Below, in pieces: positions 24,576-33,839 of a stretch of 64,000 nt of DNA. The DNA comes from Aphidius gifuensis. Taxonomy: Eukaryota > Arthropoda > Insecta > Hymenoptera > Braconidae. Under the pieces are notes generated by a model. The model was not told where the DNA came from and did not search any database. It worked only from the letters and a program-made list of their open reading frames with translations. Position 1 is the stretch's first letter. Each line of letters begins with the position of its first letter. The stretch lies in contig NC_057788.1 in NCBI RefSeq assembly GCF_014905175.1, forward strand, positions 8,618,001-8,682,000. Direction: 5' to 3'. The position numbers were made by a program, and so were the translations under genes.

Positions 24576-25164
24576 TAATAATTTATTAATTTTACGGTAA
24601 AAAAAAAAACATTATATTTAACATTTTTTTTTTTTTCAATTATAATTTATTTAATTTCTTTTTTTATTTTTATTTTTAAACTAAATTTCAATCATCAAAA
24701 AACATATATTTTTAATGAATGAAATAATAAAGCTGGCTATTTATCAAGTACTAAAATAAATAAATAAAAAAAGTATGTGTAATGTTTGATCAATAATTTA
24801 ATTAAATATTAATCACAAAAAAAAATAAATAAATAACATTTTATTATTAAAATTACAAAATATTGTAAATTAATTACTAAAACGTGAAGAGAATTTAAAA
24901 AAAGAAAATCAATAATTAATAATTGATATTTTGACCAATGTAATATTTTGCCCCCTCTCTGTCATATTTATTTTCATTCCATTCCACCCTTAAAAAAAAA
25001 TACAATCAATCAGCTGACACTCTGACAGTTGACGTGAAATAATTTTCGAAATAATAAAAATAGACTAGTTGAAATTGTAGTCACGTGTTGTTGTTGTTGT
25101 TGAGATAACCAAGTGTCAATAATAATATACACAAAAAAGAGATCAAAATAAACAAAGCATTAAC
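24576..25164. other. Cyclin K 3' flank and Taspase 1 5' flank
   Basis: AT-rich sequence with several AATAAA motifs after 24720, suitable for Cyclin K polyadenylation. From about 24950 it becomes less AT-rich (CCCCCTCTCTGTC, CAGCTGACACTCTGACAG, GTCACGTG and a TTG repeat near 25088), consistent with the Taspase 1 promoter and 5' UTR. No coding sequence was seen. Confidence 0.5.
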
Positions 25165-26286
25165 ATGTCAAATGATGATTATAATAATGGATTTATTGCA
25201 GTTCATGTTGGTGCTGGTAATCATGCTGAATCACAAAAAAAAAATTATCAAAAATTATGTAAAGAAGCATGTATAAATGGAATAAAAATAATAAAAAATG
25301 GTAAAACATATATTGATGCTGTTGTTGAAGCAACAAAAATACTTGAAAATTCACCACTAACAAATGCTGGCTATGGTTCAAATCTAACCTTAAAAGGTGG
25401 TGTTGAATGTGATGCATCAATAATGGATGGTAATAATTTAAATTTTGGTGCAATTGGTGCTGTTGGATCAATTAAAAATCCAATATATCTTGCAAAATGT
25501 ATATGTGAATCACAAAATAAACGTATTAGTCATGGTAGAATTGCACCAAATTTTATTGTTGGTAATGGTGGTCGTGAATGGGCTAAAGAACATCCAGAAT
25601 ATAATATTGATATTGTTGATAATAATGATTTAATATCACCAAAAGCAAATAAAATATGGAATCATTATAAACGTAAAATTGAAAATAATAAAAATAATGA
25701 TAATGAAGATGATGTTGATGATAAAATTGTATGTAAAAAACAAAAAATTAATGATGATAATAAAAGACTTGATACTGTTGGTGCAATATTTGTTGATAAA
25801 TATGGTAATGTATCATCAGCATGTTCAAGTGGTGGTATTATATTAAAAAGTACTGGAAGAGTTGGACAAGCTGGTGTATGGGGTTGTGGTGTTTGGGCTG
25901 AAAATGGTGATGTATCTGTTGCATCATCAACAACTGGATGTGGTGAACATCTTATTAAAACAACACTTGCTAAAACACTTGCTGAATCAATTAAAACAAA
26001 TAATAATACAGATGATTATGTTAAAAATATTAATGATACAATGATGAATGATTTTATTAAATCAAAATATTTAATTGATGTTGAACAAAAACTTGGAGGT
26101 GGTATTGTACTTAGATATGATAAAGCTAATAATTTTGGTGAATTATTATGGACACATTCAACAAATTCAATGATACTTGGTTATATGAATTCAAATGATG
26201 ATAAAGCAAATAGTTTTGTATCAATTATGAATTCACAAAATGTTGGAAAAAAAGTTGTTGTTGAAGGAGTTGGATTTAAACTTTAA
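25165..26286 (+). CDS. Tasp1: Taspase 1 (threonine aspartase)
   Basis: Single exon, 373 residues, asparaginase-2 (Ntn-hydrolase) fold. The precursor is expected to cleave itself between Asp203 and Thr204 in RLDTVGAIFVD; Thr204 (codon 25774-25776) becomes the catalytic nucleophile of the beta subunit. Supporting motifs: VHVGAGNH near the N-terminus, LTNAGYGSNLTLKGGVECDA, and after the cleavage site SACSSGGIILKSTGRVGQAG and SSTTGCGEHLIKTTLA. The loop before the cleavage site is asparagine/aspartate-rich with two basic clusters (HYKRK and KKQK), reminiscent of the bipartite nuclear signal in human Taspase 1. It cleaves after Asp in nuclear regulators such as MLL/Trithorax and TFIIA. The human enzyme is about 420 residues. 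It is tail-to-tail with PSMG1, with 76 bp between stops. Confidence 0.93.
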   Translation: MSNDDYNNGFIAVHVGAGNHAESQKKNYQKLCKEACINGIKIIKNGKTYIDAVVEATKILENSPLTNAGYGSNLTLKGGVECDASIMDGNNLNFGAIGAVGSIKNPIYLAKCICESQNKRISHGRIAPNFIVGNGGREWAKEHPEYNIDIVDNNDLISPKANKIWNHYKRKIENNKNNDNEDDVDDKIVCKKQKINDDNKRLDTVGAIFVDKYGNVSSACSSGGIILKSTGRVGQAGVWGCGVWAENGDVSVASSTTGCGEHLIKTTLAKTLAESIKTNNNTDDYVKNINDTMMNDFIKSKYLIDVEQKLGGGIVLRYDKANNFGELLWTHSTNSMILGYMNSNDDKANSFVSIMNSQNVGKKVVVEGVGFKL

Positions 26287-26362
26287 ATTATTATTATAAT
26301 TAAGTATTTTTCCTTTTTTCTTTTTATATATATAATTTAATTGATATTAAACAATTTACAAC

Positions 26363-27375
26363 TTACATGTACAAATTACCTTTATTAAAATTTGTTTTTT
26401 TTGTTGTAAATTTTGTTAATTTTATTTTTATTAACTTTTCAAATATATTTATCAATGGTTGAATTGTTTCTGAATCAAATTCAAAACCATCTAGATAAAG
26501 AACATTAAGAGTTGCTGATAAATTCATGGCCTCTGAATAAGCAACAACTGTAAAAAATTAATTTTATGATTTTTTTAATGTTAAAAAAAATAGAAGATAA
26601 TTAATTAATGATTACGAACCTCCAGCAGATACTCCAGAAACAATATTAGGTTGTTTAAGTGCTGGTGAAAATTTTTTTTGTATGTCTGATACTTTCTTTG
26701 TTGACAATGATCGCATGAATGATGGCTCCAATGATTCAACAGATGTTTTTAATTGTGATATATGATTACAGGTAAGTGCAATGATATTATCTGTTTTCAT
26801 AAGTACATCATGAATCTAAAAATTTATATATTTATTATTTATGTTATTGTTTAATGTATTTATTTGAATTAATAACTAACCGATTCAACAAAATCACCAG
26901 CAACTGTCAAGTCAACATCAGCACTGACAGTACAAACATATAGATCATCATTTATCTTAAAAATACCAGATGGATTTTTCGATCCTGATAACTTAATATT
27001 GCATATATTTTCTGAAGTATTTAAAACGTAATCTTTTACAAAATCTAGATATAAAATAAAATGCATAATTAATAAATGTCAAAAAGAGAAAATATATTTT
27101 TTCTTAGAAAATTTTATTTACCAACTATCAAATGTGTCTCTGCAACAATCAATGTGTTGAATTTTTTTGGAATATCTTGACTCCATTCAAGGGTGAATTT
27201 TCTTTTATTAAAAAACAATTATAAAATTATTAAATTAGGTAATTTTAATTAAAATATTTTTAATTTAGAGGTTAGCTTACGCTGCATCATCAAATCCAAC
27301 ATCATCTTCTTCGTCGTCTTCATTCCAAAATGCTCTTGATGATGGATGCACTATTTCACCAAAAAGACCTGACAT
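26363..27375 (-). CDS. Psmg1: Proteasome assembly chaperone 1 (PSMG1/PAC1)
   Basis: Five exons: 27375-27281, 27201-27122, 27044-26881, 26815-26620 and 26547-26363, all with GT-AG introns, giving 239 residues (human 288). The start MSGLFGEIVHPSSRAFWNED matches the family FFGE-V start, followed by an acidic stretch. The most telling match is near the C-terminus: IIALTCNHISQLKTS, LKQPNIVSGVSAGVVAYSE and then LYLDGFEFDSETIQP, which parallel the human LTCRHVTDYKTS, LEQPNIVHDLPAAVLSY and LCYTDVMKLDLITVEAF. PAC1 pairs with PAC2 to promote assembly of the 20S proteasome alpha ring. Several exons are short, so only fragments appear as open frames. The identity rests on spread-out motifs and is fairly firm. 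Confidence 0.85.
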
Positions 27376-27985
27376 ATTTGACCTTTTTTTTTATTATTAT
27401 TAATATCAATTAATATGTTTATTTTTTTTAATTATAAACAAATTTGCTGTTTCACTCCGGTTTGTATACATTTACACACCACCACTACAGTTGTTGTTGA
27501 CGTTGTTGTGTTTTTTTTTTTTGTGTGTTTTGAATGATTCGAGAAAAAAAATAAAATCATTTTATGCAAACGCAATGTTTTTGGGCTGTTGTTTACAAAC
27601 TTGGTGGTAATTTTATTTTAAAAAATTGATTTAATAATAATTTATTTAATTTTTGTATTAAAAATAATTGGAAAATTTTAAAATTTAATTTTATTTATTA
27701 TTTTGATAATAATATTAAACACTTAACAATATATTTAAATTATTAATTTTTAAAAATATATTTTAATTTATTTTTTTGTATAGGTATATACAGAATTAAA
27801 TGATTTTAAAATATTTCAATCGCTATCAGATATCGTCAATGAACAAATTGACTTTTTAATTGTTTTTCTTTTTTTTTCTTCTGGAATGACTTAACAAATA
27901 TTAACTTAAAAAATAAAACACGTGTTAATAAAAATAAATACTTTTTTTTAAGATTGATAAATAATTGATTGATGAAAAAAAATTA
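27376..27985. other. PSMG1 promoter and zinc-finger gene 3' flank
   Basis: The half next to PSMG1 holds a less AT-rich stretch (27440-27610, with CACACCACCACTACAGTTG), a likely promoter. The half next to the zinc-finger stop at 27986 is AT-rich and suits a 3' UTR. No coding sequence was seen. Confidence 0.5.
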
Positions 27986-30906
27986 CTACACAGGATAAAT
28001 TGTGTAGTATGATGATTTAACGTCTGGATTTGTAACACTTGAATTGATGTTATTTATATTAATGTCAATATTTTTTTGTTGATTATCAATGTTATCAACA
28101 ATAGTATTAATGACTTTGTCAGTCACGTTTATTGTATCAAGGATTTCTTCTCCTTCTTCTGCTCCTTCTTCAACTTCTTCTGTTATTATTCTTTTTGGCA
28201 TGTAAAGAATTACTGAAGAGTTACTTGATTCTTGAGGATTTGATGTTTCTTGAAAACATGTGTTATCTGATTGCATTGCTTTGCATTTTTTTGTATGTGC
28301 ATAGAGACTACCAGCATTGTTGTATCTGTGAAATTGAAAAAAAATACATATTAATACATCGGTTGTTAATTAACAAATAAAATATGTTGAAGCAATGGAG
28401 CAATGTTTAATGTCATTTAAATGGAAAAACCATATGATATATCAACATCAAAATACAAACAACTTGAACAAATTAGAAAGATATCAAATGCTAATATTGA
28501 AATAACAGAATCGGAACAATCACAACCATGGGAACCAAAAAGTAACAGAATGATGCAATTATTTTTAACAGATGGTGTTCAAGATGTTGTTGCTATTGAA
28601 CATAAATCAATAAGAACATTAAAAGTAGGTTTTATAATAAAATAATTTGAATGATATATTATTTTTCATATCAAGGAAAATATACTTCCAGGTTTTAAAG
28701 TTATAATAAAGGGTCCAGTAACATGTAGACGAGGTGTTATAATGCTTGAAGAATCAAATTTTGAATTACTTGCTGGTGAAGTTGATTCATTATTAATTAA
28801 AAATGCACCAGAAAATGTATTTGCACGTGCAATAAATTTACCAGAAAATCTAGATCCATATAATGACAATGAAAATACTGATGATGCTGATACAACACAA
28901 GATAAAGTTGATGAATTATTTGCTAAAGATTATGAAATTGATGATGATGAATTAACATTAATTGAGTCATTTAATCAAGCCAAGATGAAAATTAGAAAAA
29001 TATTAAAAAGTATATTTTATAATGTACCTTTTTGTGCATATTTTACATGCATATGGTCTTTGTCCAGTATGTGTATAAGTATGTTCATTCAATGATGTCA
29101 ATCGACGAAATGATTTTGTACAAATTCTACATCGATATTTAGCTTCACCAGTATGCATTGTTAAATGACGTGCTAATGTATTTGCCCTAGCAAATGCACG
29201 ACTACAATATTGACAAATATATGGTTTTTCACCACTATGTGTACGTAAATGTAATTGTAAATATGTACTTTTAGTAAATGCACGATTACATACATTACAT
29301 ACATATGGTTTAACACCAGTATGTGTTCTCATATGAGCAACTAAACTTCCTGATTGTGCAAAACATTTACTACAAACTTCACATAAAAAACGTTTTTGTG
29401 TTTCTTTAATACGTTTATGACGTTCAACATGATTATTTAATGATTGAGCAAGTGCAAATGCTCTTGGACATATTGGACATGAATGTGGACGTTTTGGTTT
29501 TTCCTAAAAATTAAAACAAACAATTTATAAATTGAGAAAAAAAAAATATATATATATTAGAAGATATATTTCGAAAAAACAAACCTTTTTTTCATTTGTA
29601 TTTAATATTTTTTTACCATTTTCATAATTATCATCATCATCACCATCATCAATATCATCACTATCACCAAAAAATTTATCATTATGTTTTGAATGTTCAT
29701 GTTCTTTTAATTTATCAATTCTTGAAAATGATTTATCACAAATTTTACATATAAATTTTTGTCCACTATGAGTTAACATGTGTCTTTTTAAATTTCTTTG
29801 TGTTGCATATATTTTACCACATTGTTTACATTGTATTGGCATACTATTATCATCATCATTATCATCATTATAATTATCATCATCATCATCATCAAAATTA
29901 ACTTGTTTTTTTTTATTTTTATTATTTTTTTTATACTCTGGATGTTTTTTAACATGTGTTAAATATGATTTTTCATATTTAAAACAATTTGAACAATATT
30001 CACATGAAAATTTAAATATTTTATTATCTTTAACATCATTTTTTTCATCTAAATTATTTTTTTCTAATTTATCATTATTTAATTTTGTTGCTTCATGTAA
30101 TTCAATATGTTTTTCTAATTGTAAATTTGTTGTAAATTCTTCATTACACATGTAACATGAATATTTAATATCATGAATAATCATATGTTGTTGAAGTGCT
30201 TCATCACTTTTAAAACATATATGACAATTTTGACATTTAAAAAAATTAATTTCAATTTTATTTTCATGTAAATTGTAATTATCAATATTATAATTTTCTT
30301 CTTTAATTTCATCTGTTATTAAATTATTAGATTCATTATTATTATATGAAATTTTAATATTTGTTTTTGGTTTATCAATTTGTTTTTTTTGATTATCTAA
30401 ATTAATAAGTACTGTTTTTTCATTGTCATCTTGATGTAGGGTATGTTCACCAGATATTGCTTCAGTTATAACAGCATTTATTGAATCAGATAATGAATTT
30501 GTTATTTGATTTTCATATATTGGTGTACGATATTCAAGTATATGACGAAATTTAGCATCAGATTGTTCAACTTGACATTTAAATTCATATGATACGTCTA
30601 ATAATTGACGACAATTGTGACATATTACTGAGGGTAGACCATCACCTTGTTCAACCTAAAAGATAAATAATTAATTCATATATTTTTAATTGTTGTTGTT
30701 GATACTTTACATTAATAATAATATTAATTAATAATTTTAACCTTGACAGCAGCACAAGCCATAATTTTTCTTGGTATTTCTCCATAATTTTCAAATACCT
30801 GCCAAACTTGAATTGATTTTTTTAAACAAATACGACATTCATGACCATTAAATTCACCATTATCATGTTCATTGTTAATTAATGCCTCGGATCTTGTTAC
30901 TTCCAT
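27986..30906 (-). CDS. ZAD-domain C2H2 zinc-finger transcription factor
   Basis: Exons 30906-30742, 30655-29585, 29503-29028 and 28325-27986 join in frame to 683 residues. The N-terminus is a zinc-finger-associated domain: HECRICLKKS, then DGLPSVICHNCRQLLDVSYEFK, the usual Cys-x2-Cys pairs split by intron 1. A long acidic and Asn-rich linker follows, then ten C2H2 fingers (five in exon 2, five in exon 3; linkers such as HTGVKPY and HSGEKPY) and an eleventh whose last ligand is Cys (YACKICTKRYNNAGSLYAHTKKC). That last finger is completed only by splicing exon 3 to exon 4 over an intron of 702 bp that contains the RMI1-like gene on the other strand. The tail is Glu-rich. ZAD proteins are an insect-expanded class of DNA-binding regulators; the target is unknown. 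Confidence 0.9.
28421..29095 (+). CDS. Rmi1: RMI1-like OB-fold protein, nested in a zinc-finger gene intron
   Basis: Exons 28421-28624 and 28676-29095 give 207 residues. The match to the RMI1 OB fold is clear: YDISTSKYKQLEQIRK, QPWEPKSNRMMQLFLTDGV, PGFKVIIKGPVTCRRGVIML and FELLAGEVDSLL. RMI1 works with BLM helicase and topoisomerase III alpha to dissolve double Holliday junctions. The N-terminal helical domain of about 75 residues is absent: an in-frame TAA sits directly before this ATG and no splice acceptor lies between them. The large C-terminal half of vertebrate RMI1 is also absent, as in the short yeast protein. The last 68 bases overlap exon 3 of the opposite-strand zinc-finger gene; alternatively the exon ends at an internal GTATAT near 29010 and continues outside what I can recognise. 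Confidence 0.75.
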
Positions 30907-31460
30907 TATTAAAATTATTATTTTTCTTTTGTTTACAATATTTTTTTATTATAAACAAAGTTTATAGAATTGTTAGTTAAAAATATAATTATTAAAAACA
31001 CTTAAAAAATATTAATTAACAAAGTAATTACTAAAATGACTACAAATACTATTTAATAATAAACAAAATTTGTTGTTGTTTTTTTATTTTGATGAACAAC
31101 AATGCACCACAGTTTTTTAGTTTGACAAGTAATTTGAGATTTTGAGGTTAGATTACCTAATGATGGGGAATAAAAAAAAATATGGCAATATCAAATATTT
31201 ATTTTTTGATTCCAGATATAAATAATTGTTATAATTAATTAACAATGAGGTTGAAATATTTCTTCGTCATGGGTAATTATCATAGAAAGTTGGAGAAATA
31301 TTTCTAGCAGGTCTTGGCAGAATAATATTATTATAAATATTAAAAATAAATTGAATTATTGTTTTTTTTTTTTTGGAATTAAATTATTATGTAATGAGTA
31401 TTATTAGGTATTTTTCTATAAGACAATAATCATTAATTTTGTTGTTATGATAAGTGCAAA

Positions 31461-31917
31461 TAGGGCTACCATATGTGCCGACTTTTAAATTAGGACATTT
31501 TGCCTAGCATCCCCTTGCTCCATAATTACGAGCTTTGAAACAAAATTAAATTGAGGAGCATTGAGGAGATTGAAAGAACTTTCCTAACGTGGAGCAAGGT
31601 AGATAGAAAAATTCTTGACTCGGAGAAGTTTTATCGAAAATTTCTTCACCCAAGTCTTTTGGAGAACCGGCTAAAAAAATTTCCCTCGTTCAGAGATTTC
31701 GAAGGAAATTCGAAGTTACTGAAGAGAAATTCGGAGTAATCGTGGAGAAATATTTTGACCAGGGATATCAGATTAATTGGAAAAGAAAAAAAAAAATCTT
31801 GACAAATCAGGACTGATCAGGACAATCGTTCCTAAATCAGGACAATCGTTCCCCAATCAGGACATTCGTTCCCAAATCGAGACATGTTCTGATAGGATTT
31901 TGCATATGGTAACCCTA
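31461..31917. mobile_element. Inverted-repeat DNA element, non-coding
   Basis: Ends match as inverted repeats over 14 of 16 bases: TAGGGCTACCATATGT at 31461 and GCATATGGTAACCCTA ending at 31917. The interior is less AT-rich than the surroundings and contains three near-copies of ATCAGGACAATCGTTCC at about 31820-31875. I could not identify a clean target-site duplication. TAGGG...CCCTA ends recall hAT-type MITEs, but the class is uncertain. Confidence 0.6.
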
Positions 31918-32098
31918 GGTGGTGCCAATGAGAATACTCAGAAGTACACAGCAACAAAGTTATTGAATAATTATGATTGGAAGAAGCTGAAAAAAGAAAT
32001 ATCAGAAATATTGAGTAGTAAAAAAACACTCTTTTTACAATTTGTCCTTCTATTTTTTTTTTTCTTGAATAGATCAAGATTGCTTTTAGATTCAGTTA

Positions 32099-32172
32099 AA
32101 CTGCCAATACCTGAAAGAATAGCCATAATAGACCATGTAGCCCTATGGCTACTCTTTCAGGTACTGGCAATT
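32099..32172. repeat. Hairpin: 29-bp imperfect inverted repeat
   Basis: Arms 32099-32127 and 32144-32172 match at 26 of 29 positions with a 16-base loop. Each arm, read 5' to 3', encodes KLP(I/V)PER(I/V)AI in one frame, which resembles the LPIPERIDM of the F-box exon. That resemblance is short and could be chance. Confidence 0.7.
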
Positions 32173-32308
32173 TTAGCTTGTCTGAGCGGGTTTTTATACC
32201 CCTTTTGCACCGTAAAAAATCGACATTAGCTAAAAAAAAGCTTATATAAATTTTTTTTTTTTGAGATGTGCGATATATCGAAGGCTCTGGTATTATTATC
32301 ATCCAGCC

Positions 32309-32402
32309 AATTCTCGACGTAGTCGAACGGAAAAATTCTCCTACAACCAATAGTATAAATGCTTTATGAATTTTTTTTTTCCGTCCAACTACATCGAGAA
32401 TA
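32309..32402. repeat. Hairpin: about 30-bp imperfect inverted repeat
   Basis: AATTCTCGACGTAGTCGAAC on the left pairs with GTCCAACTACATCGAGAAT on the right, with a further pairing of A and T runs. The loop is about 30 bases. It lies 137 bp from the previous hairpin; together they may be parts of one decayed transposon. Confidence 0.55.
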
Positions 32403-32820
32403 CAACCCGATATTATCGATGATATTTTATTTTCATTCGATATATTAATGAGCATTTTTTTGCCGCCAAATTTATATGCATTTGTATTTAAAAAAAAAAA
32501 CAAAACGCGGCATTTATTTTATGAATTTTTAATTTTTTCATCATCAATTTTTATAATTATTATAAATAAATAAAAATTTTGTTTAAAAAACAATTTGAAA
32601 ACGTCAATATTTTGTTGGTATTACAATAAAAGTACAATAAATTGTCGCGAGATGTCAGATAAAATCGGGATTTTCATAAAAATTGATGAAAATTTTAGTT
32701 TTTTATAAAATTAAATATAATCTAGATGTCGCTTGTGTATATTTAGTCGAGAAAAATTCAGAAAAATTTATACACAAATTTCCCCCACTTGTATAAAGTA
32801 CAAAATATGTATGGCACAAA

Positions 32821-32960
32821 ATGATTGGTCAATTCTTCACACACTTGGTGTTGCATTGACCCCGCCCACCAGGTGGCCGTTCGAAAGTGTGTAGTTGTGT
32901 AGTTTTCGAACGTACGAGACACAGCCGGAGAGCCCTCTCCTCCGATCCCTGTGTCTTAAA
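32821..32960 (+). promoter_or_regulatory. Putative ELL promoter with CTCF-type motif
   Basis: A GC-rich island in AT-rich DNA. It holds a CCAAT-type box (ATTGG, 32824-32828), CCCCGCCCAC (GC box), CCACCAGGTGGC (32866-32877, which fits the CTCF core CCASYAGRKGGC), and the inverted repeat GTTCGAAA / TTTTCGAAC about 30 bp apart. A CpG-containing stretch CAGCCGGAGAGCCCTCTCC follows. It is the best promoter candidate upstream of ELL, about 900 bp before the ATG. Factor binding is inferred from sequence only. Confidence 0.5.
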
Positions 32961-33839
32961 CATCAAATTTTTATTATTATTATTATTATTGTTATATTAT
33001 TTTTTTTAATCGCAAATAAAAAAAGAAAAAAAAAAAAAAACAATCAAGTGCTACAAATATTATAAATTGACTTTATTCATCTTGTGATTTAATTTGATAA
33101 AAAAATTTTAAAAAATTAAAACGGAAAAAAAAGAAACATACGGTTGGAAACAAAAAAAAAAGGAAAAAAAAAAAAATATTGATAAAAGTGATTAAGACTG
33201 AACTCAAGTCTGACTTGTGTGATTTAAACTTTTTTTTTTTTTTAAATTATTATTGTTATTGCTAGGTTTTTGAATAGTCTGAGGTGAAAATAAAAATAAC
33301 AAATTGACATATAATAATATGTAATCGATCGGTGTGAAACGTGAATTTTGAGGTTCTGTTCTTTTTTTTTTTTTTTTGATTATTATTTTGATTGCGTTGA
33401 GAGAGTTTCTTTTTTGGAGTAAAAAAAAAAAAAAAAACGTTGAGCTCTTTTGGTGTATTTTATTTATGAGAAAAAAAAGAAGAAAAAAAAAAATTAAATG
33501 TGAATGTTTATTTGTTAATTTATATATTTTAAATTATCGTGATAATATATTGTATCATTTTATTTGTTAAATTAGCTGCTATATTGTCATTTTGATATTG
33601 AAAAAAAAAAATTTCTTGATAATTATTTATATTTCTTGAGGAATAAGGCTGATTATTGTTTTTTTTTTTTTTTTTTTTTCTATTGGGAATTAGTGTGTTG
33701 TTATGGATTTTAATTGAAGTTTTATATTGGTTTTTTTTTTTTGTCAATTTTTTTTTTTTTGGTCGTGTAAAGTGGTAAATTTGACTAGGCCGACGTCAGC
33801 TGGTCCTCGGCGTTAAAAAGAGTATATTGAGATATAGAA

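Larger units (their letters stand above)
30907..33839. other. Spacer between the zinc-finger gene and ELL start codon
   Basis: The two genes are divergent. 30907-31150 is the probable zinc-finger promoter. 31461-31917 is an inverted-repeat element, and 32099-32172 and 32309-32402 are long hairpins. 32821-32960 is a GC-rich promoter-like stretch, and 32960-33839 is AT-rich sequence ending in GACGTCAGCTGG, which could be ELL 5' UTR or a first intron. The open frames at 31551-32503 match no family I know. Confidence 0.55.

Noticed and set aside
24265..24600. His-rich open frame
   Set aside because: Off-frame reading of CCA/CAT repeats in the last Cyclin K exon.
25193..25471. Minus-strand His/Leu-rich frame
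   Set aside because: Antisense shadow of Taspase 1.
31551..32229. Open frames in the ELL upstream spacer
   Set aside because: No family similarity, and they run through the inverted-repeat element and hairpin.
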